A stretch of 64,000 nucleotides of DNA, from positions 517,929 through 581,928 of the forward strand of contig NZ_JAAZQD010000002.1 of NCBI RefSeq assembly GCF_012395255.1. The letters are read 5' to 3'. The stretch comes from Oleiagrimonas citrea. GTDB lineage: Bacteria > Pseudomonadota > Gammaproteobacteria > Xanthomonadales > Rhodanobacteraceae. Below are positions 25,988 to 35,001 of the stretch, piece by piece. Both the position numbers and the translations under genes were made by a program. The notes beneath the pieces were generated by a model, which was given only the letters and a program-made list of their open reading frames with translations, was not told the origin of the DNA and made no database searches. Each line of letters begins with the position of its first letter. Positions within the stretch are counted from its first letter, which is position 1.

Positions 25988-26291
25988 TGTTGCTTCCCCA
26001 TTGCGTGTCCAGATTCCAAAACATCCCGCGAACCCCTCGCGAGACGAACTACTGAATCAGAAACGCCCCCTGTGCGATTCATCATGAATCACGTTTCACC
26101 TGGCCCCCTCCAGGGGCCTGGCGACTTCCAACCTACACCGCAATGGCTACAGTTCCGTGAAGACGCACAGGCCTGGTCCTCGATTTGAGGACCTCGTCGC
26201 AAAATATCGGGACAGCCACCCGGATGCAACTCTTCCGCGCGCAAGCGATGCGTAGACTGCCCGCGGCCCGCTTCGCACGACAGGATGTCCC
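25988..26291. promoter_or_regulatory. Divergent control region between flp and the OmpA-family gene
   Basis: No gene fits in these 304 bases. They hold a perfect dyad GATTCAT-C-ATGAATC at 26076-26090, a smaller CTGA-A-TCAG at 26052-26060 and a GGCCCC/GGGGCC hairpin at 26102-26118. The 15-bp dyad, about 90 bases upstream of flp, is a good candidate operator for the Tad operon. No confident -35/-10 or -24/-12 element was found for flp. Confidence 0.45.
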
Positions 26292-27311
26292 ATGCTCGTT
26301 TCCCATACATTCTCCGTCCATGTACGTCGCCTCGCATGGGTTTCGATCGCCGGATGGCTGCTCGCGTGCTGCGCGCATGCCGCATCGACGACCTCCGGGG
26401 ACCTGCCCGGAAGTCATGACAGCAAAGTCATCCATCGATTTGCCGGTTCGACCATCGTCGGATACCAGGCGGCCGATTACGGCGAAGTCACGCTGCCGCT
26501 GGGCGCCTATCGCCATCACCAGATATCGAAATCCGAACCGGCCCGCGGCGAAATTCGTCGCATTGCATACATCGCGCCAACCGGTGTCTCGGCACTGGAA
26601 GTGTTCCACAATTTCCACCAGGCCATGCTGCAGGCAGGCTTTCACACGCGCTTCCGCTGCCATGGGAACAACGGATGCGGAAGCGGCTATGCCATGGCCA
26701 AGGCGATCTACGCCCCCGTGGCAAACCAGCTCAGCGGCGGCCTGCATCAGAAGATCCTGCGCAACAACACCTTGCTGGCCAGCGGTGGTGACGTATACGT
26801 GGAAACCACACGCCTGAAGAAAGCCGACGGCGTCCTGGACAGCGTGCTGCTGGTCAGTCACCAGAACGGCAGACCGACCGGCATCCTGATCCAGACGGCA
26901 CGTCACGCCCCCATGAAGACCGGCGAAGTGAAGATCGACGCGGACGCGCTGGATCGCAGCCTGACGTCCTCCGGCCACATGGCCCTGCGCGGTATCCACT
27001 TCGCGCATGACCGCAGCACACTGACGAAGACCTCCGATCCGACGCTCTCGGCGATGGCCGAACTGCTCAAGCGCAAGCCCGCACTGAAGGTTTTCATCGT
27101 CGGGCATACGGACAATACCGGCACGCTCGAGCACAACCTGTCGCTATCCCGCCGCCGGGCACAGAGCGTCATGCACGCGCTGATCCAGCGATTCCACATC
27201 GCCGCGACGCGTCTCGCCGCCGAAGGCGTAGGTCCGTATGCGCCCGTGGCCAGCAACGCCACCGCAGCCGGGCGCGCCATGAATCGCCGCGTGGAAATGG
27301 TCGTGCGCTGA
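26292..27311 (+). CDS. DUF4892/OmpA-family outer-membrane protein
   Basis: The 339-residue protein has a signal peptide (to about residue 31, AHA), an N-terminal DUF4892-like domain (about 40-210) and a C-terminal OmpA peptidoglycan-binding domain: IHFAHDRSTLTKTSDPTLSA, VFIVGHTDNTGTLEHNLSLS, then RRRAQSVMHAL and GRAMNRRVEMVVR. Such proteins tether the outer membrane to peptidoglycan. It is transcribed away from flp from a shared control region, so it may anchor the pilus machine (inference). Confidence 0.85.
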   Translation: MLVSHTFSVHVRRLAWVSIAGWLLACCAHAASTTSGDLPGSHDSKVIHRFAGSTIVGYQAADYGEVTLPLGAYRHHQISKSEPARGEIRRIAYIAPTGVSALEVFHNFHQAMLQAGFHTRFRCHGNNGCGSGYAMAKAIYAPVANQLSGGLHQKILRNNTLLASGGDVYVETTRLKKADGVLDSVLLVSHQNGRPTGILIQTARHAPMKTGEVKIDADALDRSLTSSGHMALRGIHFAHDRSTLTKTSDPTLSAMAELLKRKPALKVFIVGHTDNTGTLEHNLSLSRRRAQSVMHALIQRFHIAATRLAAEGVGPYAPVASNATAAGRAMNRRVEMVVR

Positions 27312-27905
27312 TCGGCAACGCTCCTACTCACCTGGGACTCGGCCGCGCTCATCTCACGCGCGGCGAGCCATCCCGCCTCACTTCAACCATCCGCCACGCA
27401 TGCACGGCCCCTGCGCCGCATGCCGGGTGACGACCGGGACTCGCCGAAACCGTGCCGGACTGGCAGCGCAACCGCGCCCTGCCCCTCATCCGCAAGTCCG
27501 CGCGCGAACGCTTCACTGGCCGCACATGCAACGACGACTCAAATCGGCATTTCGTCACAATTTTCATGATTTCACGACGACACGCCCACTTGCCCGAGCA
27601 CGCGGCCCGACATCGCCTCCACGTCATTGGAGAACTCGGTCACAAATCCGGCCAGCGCGCACTCCGCGCCCAAAGCAAGGGCAGCTCGCCTCGCGTGAAC
27701 ATAAGTTCATAATTTATTTTAGAATGTCCGACTTTTGACGCGGAAAATCCCGCCTTGAAAGGCAAATCCCTCCGGCCGAGCGCTTCTCGGCGAACCTCGG
27801 AAAATGTGACGCGCTTCGCACATGAGGTGCCGAAGTTTGTCAGTTTTCTCCTACTTCGCCCTCGGACAGCGCCCGCACCGATCTCGAAAAATTCCAGCAC
27901 ATGCC
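27312..27905. other. Long gene-free region upstream of the fimbrial operon
   Basis: About 600 bases carry no convincing gene on either strand. The last 220 bases are AT-richer. A small dyad TGAAC-ATAA-GTTCA sits at 27696-27709, about 220 bases before the -24/-12 promoter, the usual distance for an enhancer-binding protein. The rest shows nothing clear. Confidence 0.5.
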
Positions 27906-27947
27906 TTGACATGTGATATGTCAACAATAACTGGCATAACTTTTGCT
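27906..27947 (+). promoter_or_regulatory. Sigma-54-type (-24/-12) promoter with an upstream dyad for the fimbrial operon
   Basis: CTGGCATAACTTTTGCT at 27931-27947 matches the RpoN consensus TGGCAC-N5-TTGC, with GG at 27933-27934 and GC at 27945-27946 at the required spacing. A perfect dyad TTGACAT-GTGAT-ATGTCAA at 27906-27924 abuts it. Transcription would begin near 27957-27960, about 30 bases before the pilin ATG at 27988. The dyad's TTGACA could also act as a sigma-70 -35 box, but the -10 would be poor. Confidence 0.65.
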
Positions 27948-27987
27948 TTATGCCTTTTGCCCAACCAACACACCGGGGAAACCAGTA

Positions 27988-28545
27988 ATGAAGATGAAGT
28001 ACAGCCTTCTCGCCGCCGCCCTCGCTCTTGGCCTGAGCGGCGTCGCCAACGCCGACCAGAACTCGGGTCCGGACGGCAGCATCACCATCAACGGCAAGGT
28101 CATCGCCCAGACCTGCCAGGTCGACGGCAACGCCACTGGCACGGCGGACAACAAGGTCGTCAACCTGCCGGACGTGCTGACCACCGCACTGGCCAGCAGC
28201 GGCGACACCGCCGGCGACACCAGCTTCAGCATCAGCGTCACCGGCTGCGACTCGAGCCTGTCGTCCGTGCAGACCTACTTCAGCGGCGGCAACATCAACA
28301 CCGGCGACGGCTACCTCGACAACATCGCCGCCAGCCCGGCCAGCAATGTCCAGGTGCAGCTGCTGAACGCCTCTGGCACCCCGATGGATCTGAGCGGCGC
28401 CGACGCCACGGCCCAGGGTTCGCAGCAGGTCGCCCTCTCCGGCGGCGCCGCAACGCTGAGCTACAAGGCGCGCTACTACGCCACGGGCGCCTCCAGCGCC
28501 GGTGCGGTGAAGTCGACCGTCGACTTCACGCTGATCTACCAGTAA
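27988..28545 (+). CDS. Type 1-like fimbrial major subunit
   Basis: The 185-residue protein has a signal peptide (cleavage after ANA near residue 22) and a single chaperone-usher pilin domain: ITINGKVIAQTCQV near the N-terminus, paired Cys43 and Cys87, VQVQLLNASGTPMDL, and the C-terminal beta strand VDFTLIYQ with the usual penultimate Tyr. The N-terminal extension before the first strand serves donor-strand exchange. It lies first in the operon, behind the -24/-12 promoter, with GGGGAAA as ribosome site. Confidence 0.9.
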   Translation: MKMKYSLLAAALALGLSGVANADQNSGPDGSITINGKVIAQTCQVDGNATGTADNKVVNLPDVLTTALASSGDTAGDTSFSISVTGCDSSLSSVQTYFSGGNINTGDGYLDNIAASPASNVQVQLLNASGTPMDLSGADATAQGSQQVALSGGAATLSYKARYYATGASSAGAVKSTVDFTLIYQ

Positions 28546-28557
28546 GTCTGGCGTCCC

Positions 28558-28585
28558 TCGCTGCGGCGCACCGCCGCCGCAGCGA
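28558..28585 (+). other. Hairpin after the major fimbrial subunit gene
   Basis: A perfect 11-bp stem (28558-28568 with 28575-28585) closes a 6-base loop 12 bases past the pilin stop. No T-run follows, so it is more likely an attenuator or message stabiliser that keeps pilin above chaperone and usher levels. Confidence 0.6.
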
Positions 28586-28653
28586 CAGGGGGCACCGGGC
28601 GAAGAGTGAGCGCCATGCTCCCGTGATTTTTGTCTCATCCGGTACATGTCCCC

Positions 28654-29400
28654 ATGAATTTTTCTTCGCGCATCCTGTGCATCCTCGTAGCAGCTCTCTG
28701 TTTCTGGACCGGCACCGCCCAGGCCAACGTCGTCATCGGCGGCACGCGGGTCGTGTTTTCGGCCAGCCAGGGTGAAACGACGCTTCGCCTGAGCAATCAG
28801 GGCAAGCAGCCGGCGCTGGTCGAAGCCTGGATCGACGAAGGCAACCTGCATTCCACCCCGAACAACACGCACGCCCCGTTCCTGATCACGCCGCCCCTGT
28901 TCCGCATGGAGGCCGGCAAGGACCAGAGCCTGCGCATCCTGTTCACCGGCCAGACGGACAGCCTGCCGAGCGACCGCGAATCGCTGTTCTGGCTCAACGT
29001 GCTCGAGATTCCGCCCAAGCCGAAGCAGGCCGCGGACAAGAACATCCTGCAGTTTGCCGTGCGTTCGCGGCTGAAACTGTTCTATCGGCCAGCCAATCTG
29101 GACGGCAATCCGCTGAAAGCGCCGGGGAAACTGATCTGGAAGGCCTCGACCGACAGCCAGGGCGTGCAGCTGACCGTGCATAACCCCACGCCCTACTACA
29201 TCACCATCACCAAGGTGTCGCTGAAGAGCGGCGATACACAGGTCACGGCGAAGTCCGGCATGGTCGCCCCGTTCGGCGATCAGCACATCGCACTGTCCGA
29301 TCTTCATCACGCGCCGGCCGCGGGAACGCACATTGCGTTCACCACCATCAACGACTACGGCGCCGCAGACGCCCACGAAGGGGCCATCGCCGCCCAATGA
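28654..29400 (+). CDS. Periplasmic fimbrial chaperone (PapD/FimC-like)
   Basis: The 248-residue protein has a signal peptide and the two-domain PapD fold: VVIGGTRVVFSASQGE with the subunit-binding Arg, TPPLFRMEAGKDQSLRILFTG, SLFWLNVLEIPPKP, then FAVRSRLKLFYRP with the matching Lys/Arg. It folds pilin subunits by donor-strand complementation and passes them to the usher. The ATG at 28654 is used; a TTG at 28630 would add eight residues. The stop overlaps the usher start by ATGA. Confidence 0.92.
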   Translation: MNFSSRILCILVAALCFWTGTAQANVVIGGTRVVFSASQGETTLRLSNQGKQPALVEAWIDEGNLHSTPNNTHAPFLITPPLFRMEAGKDQSLRILFTGQTDSLPSDRESLFWLNVLEIPPKPKQAADKNILQFAVRSRLKLFYRPANLDGNPLKAPGKLIWKASTDSQGVQLTVHNPTPYYITITKVSLKSGDTQVTAKSGMVAPFGDQHIALSDLHHAPAAGTHIAFTTINDYGAADAHEGAIAAQ

Positions 29401-32150
29401 GCCGCCGTCGCGCCACGCACCCGGTCTCGCCAGCTCGCGGGCAGCTGCCCGCGCGGCTGGCCTTGGGCGTGGCGATGACCTCCGTACTGCTCGGCCTGTC
29501 CAACGCGTCGCTTGCTGCCGCGGCGGGACCGGCGAGCGCGGCCAACACCTCCGCCGAAGGCGGTTTTGCGGACTTCGACCCGAGCATGCTGTCCGGCGGC
29601 TCGCATAACGCCATCGACCTCCGCCGCTTCGAGCGCGGTGCCGTGGTGCTGCCAGGCATCTACAACCTCGATGTCTACCTGAATCGAGACTGGGTCGGCC
29701 GCCTCAACGTGCATTTCATCGCACCGAAACCCGGCGCCAGCGCGTTGCCCTGCATCACGCCGGAACTGATGGATCGGATGGGGCTGAAGCCGGCCGAGGG
29801 TGCACCCGCTTTCGGTCCGGATCACGCCTGCATGCAGATCGAGCAGCTGGTGCCCGGCGCCCACGCGCACTTCGACCAGCCCGACCTGCGCCTGGACATC
29901 AGCGTGCCCCAGGCCTACATGCACCAGCTGCCGCGCGGCTATGTGAACCCGTCCTCGTGGGACGCCGGCGTACCCGCCGCGCTGCTGAACTACAACTTCA
30001 ATGCCTATCGCACCGACAGCAACGGCATCAGCCAGACCAGCACCTACCTCGGCCTGAATGCCGGCCTGAACATCGGCCCCTGGCACCTGCGGCAGAAGTC
30101 GACCGCAACCTGGCAGTCCAGCAGCAACGGCGCCCCGTCGCGCCAACGCTGGAACAACATCGCCGCCTATGCGCAGCGCGACCTGCCTTCGCTGCGCTCG
30201 ACGCTGACCGTCGGCGACAGCTACACCGACGGCACAATATTCGACAGCCTCGGCCTGCGCGGCGTGCAGCTGGGCACCGACGACCGCATGCTGCCGCAGT
30301 CGCTGCGCGGCTACGCGCCGGTGGTTCACGGCGTAGCCGAGACCAATGCCAAAGTCACCGTGACCCAGAACGGCGTGCAGATCTACCAGACCAGCGTCTC
30401 GCCCGGTCCGTTCACGATCAACGACCTGTACCCGACCGGGTACGGCGGCGATCTTCGCGTCACGGTGACCGAGGCCAACGGCCGCACGCACAGCTTCTCG
30501 GTGCCCTACGCCTCGGTCTCGCAGCTGCTGCGCGCCGGCACCACCCGTTTCGACGTCGCCTTCGGCCGGCTGCGCAACCTGGCCATCGACCACGAGCCGA
30601 ACCTGATCCAGGCCACGGTCCAGCACGGTTTCAGCAACCTGTTCACCGGCTATGCCGGCCTGCAGGGATCGCAGGGATACGCCGCGGCACTGGTCGGCGG
30701 CGCCTTCAACACCCGTTACGGCGCGTTCGCGATGGACCTGACCCAGGCCGGCACCACTCTTCCCGGCCACCGGGCCATGGACGGTCAGAGCATCCGACTT
30801 AGCTACAGCAAGCTCATCCCGACTTCGAGGACCGCGCTGACCGTGGCCGCCTACCGCTATTCCAGCAGCGGCTACCTGAGCCTGTCCGACGCCGTTCGCG
30901 CGCGCGACTACGCGCGCCGCGGCCTGAGCCTGACCCAGTATCTGCCTTCGGAGCAGACGACCGTCGACGGCGTTTCCATCATCAACGGCCTGACGCCGGC
31001 CCAGCAGGCCGCGCTGTCCGGCAACGCCTCCACCAGCTCCATCACTCCCGTAGCGACCGGCCTGATACACCGCCGCAACCACTTCACACTGTCGCTCAAC
31101 CAGCAACTGGGCGGCGATGCCGGCTCGCTGTACGCCAATGCCTCGATCAGCGATTACTGGCAGCGCAGCGGCCACGACACGCAATTCCAGGTGGGCTACA
31201 ACAACCGGTTCCGCGAGATCAGCTACAACGTCTCGGCCACACGCACGCGCGGTCCGCTGGGGCGGTACGACGATCAGTTCTTCGTCGGCGTCAGCATTCC
31301 GCTCGGCGAATCCGCGCGTGCGCCGAGCTTCACCCTGAACCTCAATCACGATGACGCGAACGGTTCGCAGCAGCAAGCCATGGTCAATGGCACCCTCGGC
31401 TCAGCCAACCAGTTCACCTACGGCGTCACCGCCTCGCATGTCGACAACGGCGCCGGAAGCGCCGGCTCGGTCAACGGCACCTATCGCGGCCGCTACGCCG
31501 TGCTCGGCGCCAGCTACGGAAAGGGAAGCTCGTATTCACAGGCGTCATTCAACGCCAGTGGCGCGGTGGTGGCGCACTCGGGCGGCATCACGTTCGGGCA
31601 GCCGACCGGCGACACCATCGGCATCGTCCACGCACCCGGCGCCGCGGGTGCGCGCGTCACCAATGCGCCCGGCGTGCGCGTGGACGACTCGGGCTATGCG
31701 CTGGTGCCGTACATGAACCCGTACCAGCTCAATACCGTCCGGCTCGACCCGCAGGGTCTTTCCCTGGGCGTGCAACTGGGCAGCACCAGCGAGCAGGTCG
31801 CGCCCTACGCTGGCGCTGTGGTCATGCTCGACTTCAAGACCCGCCAGGGGCGCGCACTGATCGCGCACCTGCATCTGGCCGACGGAAAGCCGGTGCCCTT
31901 CGGGGCCGAAGTCGTCGATGCCGAAGGGCACAACCAGGGCGTGGTCGGCCAAGGCGGACTCGCATTGCTGCGGGTGAAGGACAAGAATGGACGCCTGAGC
32001 GCGAAGTGGAAAGGACCGCAGGAATCCTCCCACCGCTGCCAATTCGAATACGCGCTGCCTGCCGACGCCAGCCGCCCGAATGCCCAGTCGGTGATCGACG
32101 TCACCTGCAACGCACATCCGGCCACGCCGTCCAGCGAGGGGAAATCATGA
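29397..32150 (+). CDS. Outer-membrane fimbrial usher (FimD/PapC-like)
   Basis: The 917-residue protein is a full-length usher: signal peptide after a rather long N-terminus (to about 42), N-terminal chaperone-binding domain (FERGAVVLPGIYNLDVYLNR), a 24-stranded barrel with plug (SLRSTLTVGDSYTDGTIFDS, RGVQLGTDDRMLPQSLRGYA, PGPFTINDLYPTGYGGDLRV) and C-terminal domains (VPYMNPYQLNTVRLDPQGL, FGAEVVDAEGHNQGVVGQGG). It secretes and assembles fimbrial subunits. It is coupled by ATGA overlaps to chaperone and adhesin genes. Confidence 0.95.
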   Translation: MSRRRATHPVSPARGQLPARLALGVAMTSVLLGLSNASLAAAAGPASAANTSAEGGFADFDPSMLSGGSHNAIDLRRFERGAVVLPGIYNLDVYLNRDWVGRLNVHFIAPKPGASALPCITPELMDRMGLKPAEGAPAFGPDHACMQIEQLVPGAHAHFDQPDLRLDISVPQAYMHQLPRGYVNPSSWDAGVPAALLNYNFNAYRTDSNGISQTSTYLGLNAGLNIGPWHLRQKSTATWQSSSNGAPSRQRWNNIAAYAQRDLPSLRSTLTVGDSYTDGTIFDSLGLRGVQLGTDDRMLPQSLRGYAPVVHGVAETNAKVTVTQNGVQIYQTSVSPGPFTINDLYPTGYGGDLRVTVTEANGRTHSFSVPYASVSQLLRAGTTRFDVAFGRLRNLAIDHEPNLIQATVQHGFSNLFTGYAGLQGSQGYAAALVGGAFNTRYGAFAMDLTQAGTTLPGHRAMDGQSIRLSYSKLIPTSRTALTVAAYRYSSSGYLSLSDAVRARDYARRGLSLTQYLPSEQTTVDGVSIINGLTPAQQAALSGNASTSSITPVATGLIHRRNHFTLSLNQQLGGDAGSLYANASISDYWQRSGHDTQFQVGYNNRFREISYNVSATRTRGPLGRYDDQFFVGVSIPLGESARAPSFTLNLNHDDANGSQQQAMVNGTLGSANQFTYGVTASHVDNGAGSAGSVNGTYRGRYAVLGASYGKGSSYSQASFNASGAVVAHSGGITFGQPTGDTIGIVHAPGAAGARVTNAPGVRVDDSGYALVPYMNPYQLNTVRLDPQGLSLGVQLGSTSEQVAPYAGAVVMLDFKTRQGRALIAHLHLADGKPVPFGAEVVDAEGHNQGVVGQGGLALLRVKDKNGRLSAKWKGPQESSHRCQFEYALPADASRPNAQSVIDVTCNAHPATPSSEGKS

Positions 32151-33211
32151 TGCGCCACGCCACCACCCCGAACCGCTCCTCCGGACACCTGCGCCAGGCC
32201 CTGCTGCTGGTGAGCCTGCTGCTCGGACTGCTCTTCCTGCCGCGCGCGGCGCGCGCCGATTGCGGGTTCGTATCGGGCTCGGCCACCACCGTGACCTTCA
32301 ACGCCGGCACCATCACGCTGACCCCCAGCACGCAGGTCGGCGCGGTACTGTGGACATCGAACTCGGCGAGTCCTGCCAATCCGCCCGAGCTCGCCTGCGA
32401 CGGAAACACCAACGGCGGCATCTTCAACACCATCGCCGCGTCGACCCCCGTGAACGGTGACAACAGACTCTTTCCCACGGGCATCCCCGGCATCTCCTAT
32501 CGCCTGCTGCACCCGGACTCCAGCACCCTGCTGGCGCTGTACCCCTACTACCCCACGGGAAGCGGCACGTTCAGCGTGCCCACCAACCTGCAGCTGGTCT
32601 ACACCGGCCCGTACCTGCCGCCCGACAACAGCACACTGAGCGGACAGCTTTCGCAGTGGAAGATCGATATCTGCGACAACCCGCGCATCAACGGCAATCA
32701 GTTCTTCGGCTACTCCTACCGGGGATGTCGCGGCTCCGTATCGCCGCAGCCGGTCGAAACCTTCAACGTCAACGCCATCATCCACATCCAGGTGCCCACC
32801 TGCACGATCGATCCGGGCTCGGTCACCAAGTCGGTCACGCTGCCGTTCGTCAATACCCAGCAATTGACCGCCCAGGGCACCACCGCCGCCAGCACACCCT
32901 TCAGCCTGCTGCTTACGCAGTGTCCAAACGGCCTGCACGTGTTCATCACGCTCGATACCAGCACCCCACAAGCCGGCGCCACCGGCGTGATCGCGCCGAC
33001 CACGGGAACGGGCTACGCGAGCGGCGTCGGCGTGCAGATCCTTCAGGCGGACGGTGTCACGCCGGTCACGTTCGGCTCAGCCATCAACACGGGCACCACG
33101 GCGGCCAGCAGCTACACGATTGACCTTTATGCGCGCTACTACCAGACCGCCACCACGGTCTCCAGCGGCAACGTCAAGGGCGTGGCCACCTACACGATCA
33201 ATTATCAGTGA
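32147..33211 (+). CDS. Two-domain fimbrial tip adhesin
   Basis: The 354-residue protein has a signal peptide (LLLGLLFLPRAARA, cleavage near residue 38), an N-terminal receptor-binding region (about 40-205) and a C-terminal pilin domain starting IHIQVPTCTIDPGS and ending GVATYTINYQ. This two-domain order is that of tip adhesins such as FimH, though the N-terminal part is not recognisable as a known lectin. The start at 32147 overlaps the usher stop and follows GCGAGGGG; an adjacent ATG at 32150 is an alternative. The ligand is unknown. Confidence 0.85.
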   Translation: MMRHATTPNRSSGHLRQALLLVSLLLGLLFLPRAARADCGFVSGSATTVTFNAGTITLTPSTQVGAVLWTSNSASPANPPELACDGNTNGGIFNTIAASTPVNGDNRLFPTGIPGISYRLLHPDSSTLLALYPYYPTGSGTFSVPTNLQLVYTGPYLPPDNSTLSGQLSQWKIDICDNPRINGNQFFGYSYRGCRGSVSPQPVETFNVNAIIHIQVPTCTIDPGSVTKSVTLPFVNTQQLTAQGTTAASTPFSLLLTQCPNGLHVFITLDTSTPQAGATGVIAPTTGTGYASGVGVQILQADGVTPVTFGSAINTGTTAASSYTIDLYARYYQTATTVSSGNVKGVATYTINYQ

Positions 33212-33453
33212 CCCGATTCCGGGCGTGACGCCCCTGCCTGCACACCGAACCGCTCGACGCCACTATCAGGCGGAACCATCGCACGAACCGCGCCATCGAG
33301 CCGAAGCGGTCAACGCCATGCGATACCGGCAATGTCTGCGCGAAGTCGGCCCGGTCTTCGTCAACGCTATCCCGGACCGAACTGGCAGACTCACGACGCA
33401 CATAGCTTGCAGCCCGCCGATCAGTCGCTTAGTGCGATCGACCGCGCCGTGAC

Positions 33454-33807
33454 TCACTCGAAGCGCTGCACCACCAGCTTCATCGCGCCGCGATGCTGCA
33501 GATAGTCCGGGAAGTATGCGCGCACGCGACCGTCGAGGAGATTACCGGGCATCGGCATGACCTCCATCGAATACTGCCGCGCAGGCGCCCCCTCGGCCGG
33601 ACGCCGGGCGCTCGGGCAGGCGTGGAGTGTCGCACCCTGCACCGAACCGGTCACAGGCAGCACGGGGCTGCACGTCGGCGCACGCACCCCGCCATGGAAC
33701 GTGATCCGCCCATTGGCGGCCTGCGCCGCCGGCACCATCAACACAGCAAGACACATCGCACTCAAGGTGCGCTGAACCCATTTGTTCCTGCCAATTAGGT
33801 CGGGCAT
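33454..33807 (-). CDS. Small exported pilin-like (truncated fimbrial) protein
   Basis: The 117-residue product has a signal peptide (cleavage after AQA near residue 30). The mature start, ANGRITFHGGVRAPTCSPVL, closely copies the first strands and Cys of a chaperone-usher pilin. The remainder is too short for a full pilin domain and ends KLVVQRFE, so it may be a minor or terminator subunit. It is convergent with the fimbrial operon and has a GAGGA ribosome site. A decayed pilin gene is the main alternative. Confidence 0.6.
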   Translation of the reverse strand: MPDLIGRNKWVQRTLSAMCLAVLMVPAAQAANGRITFHGGVRAPTCSPVLPVTGSVQGATLHACPSARRPAEGAPARQYSMEVMPMPGNLLDGRVRAYFPDYLQHRGAMKLVVQRFE

Positions 33808-34043
33808 GTCCGTGTCCTCGCAACATCTTGGCGCTGGAAGCGCGAGTACAGGATGTAACCGTTTTCACTCGAAATTTCGTGACGAATTCCGCACAATTTT
33901 GCGAATAGACCTTTCGGTCGATGCCGTGTTGTGCGCTACGTCACGCTTTTTTTCGTGCCATGCACGTTTTCGGAAACAGATCTCAGATCCATGGCCATCC
34001 GATCTGGGGGATGCGAACTGCTTCACGGAGGCCGTCAAGGCGC

Positions 34044-34793
34044 CTAGCGCGAGGAAATGTACTTCTCGCGACGGATCTGACGCACCGAAAGGCCGCGTTC
34101 CTTCAGCTCGGCGAAGGCCGCATCGACCATGTTCGGGTTGCCGCAGAGATAGGCGATGTCACGCTCGGGATCGGGCTCGAATTCCGGCAGGATCGCCTGA
34201 ACGTAACCCAGACGGTCGTGCGGACGCGGATCCGGCCGCGCGCCGCGGCTCAGGCAGGGATGGAAGTGGAACCCCGCGTGCTCGCGCGCGAACGCCTCGA
34301 ATTCCTCGCCGTAGAGCAGCTCGGTCTCGTTGCGTGCGCCGTACAGCAGCACGACCTCGCAGCCGCGCTCGCGGATGAGCTTGCCGATTTGCGGCAGCAT
34401 CGCGCGGTAGGGCGTGACGCCGGTGCCGGTGGCGATAAGCAGATAGCGCTGATTGGCGTCCTCGTCCATCAGGCAGAAACGCCCGTAGGGGCCGCTAGCC
34501 TCGATCTCCTGCCCATGCTCGAGTTCGCCAAGCAGCTGGGTCGCCGCACCGCCGTCGACGTAGCTGACCGCGATCTCGATGCGCTGCACCGATTCCGCGC
34601 CCTCTTCGCCCACGGTCGCGACCGAATAGCTGCGCTTGGTCGGCTTGCCGTCGTCGTAGTGGAAGTGCACCTGCAGGAACTGGCCGGGTTTGAACGACAG
34701 CGGCGCGCCGTCCGTGCGCTCGAAGGCAAGGTGACGGACCGTCGGCGCGAGCATGAAACTGTCGACGAGGCGAAGCGGGAAGTGTTCGATCAT
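34044..34793 (-). CDS. fpr: Ferredoxin/flavodoxin-NADP+ reductase
   Basis: The 249-residue flavoprotein moves electrons between NADPH and ferredoxin or flavodoxin, supporting redox and oxidative-stress responses. Signatures are the FAD-binding RSYSV (54-58), the NADP-binding ATGTGVTPYR (121-130), YLCGNPNMVD and a C-terminus REKYISSR typical of bacterial subclass I enzymes. It is divergent from the YadGH genes; the 208-base gap between them has no gene. The 240 bases on its other side are AT-rich and hold nothing clear. Confidence 0.92.
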   Translation of the reverse strand: MIEHFPLRLVDSFMLAPTVRHLAFERTDGAPLSFKPGQFLQVHFHYDDGKPTKRSYSVATVGEEGAESVQRIEIAVSYVDGGAATQLLGELEHGQEIEASGPYGRFCLMDEDANQRYLLIATGTGVTPYRAMLPQIGKLIRERGCEVVLLYGARNETELLYGEEFEAFAREHAGFHFHPCLSRGARPDPRPHDRLGYVQAILPEFEPDPERDIAYLCGNPNMVDAAFAELKERGLSVRQIRREKYISSR

Positions 34794-35001
34794 GGATTCG
34801 GCATGCCGGGAAACGCTGCGTGCACGGCACCGGCATGGTGCGTGTGGACAAGCCCGCTATCATAGAAGGCTATGCTCCGGCTGGAAACCGCCGCCCGGGA
34901 ACGCGCTGCACGCGCTTCCGGGGGCCGAAACCGCGCCGGTTGCTTGATTTTCCCCGCACGGCCATCACTCTCGATGGCTTGAACCTTCGGAACCCCGCGC
35001 C

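Noticed and set aside
27906-27924. TTGACAT/ATGTCAA dyad as a copy of the XRE operator at 10146-10165
   Set aside because: The half-sites face the opposite way and the spacer differs, so it is probably a different site.
33945-33960. TGGCACG...GC on the minus strand as a second sigma-54 promoter for the pilin-like gene
   Set aside because: The GG to GC spacing is one base too long, and the site lies about 140 bases upstream of the gene.
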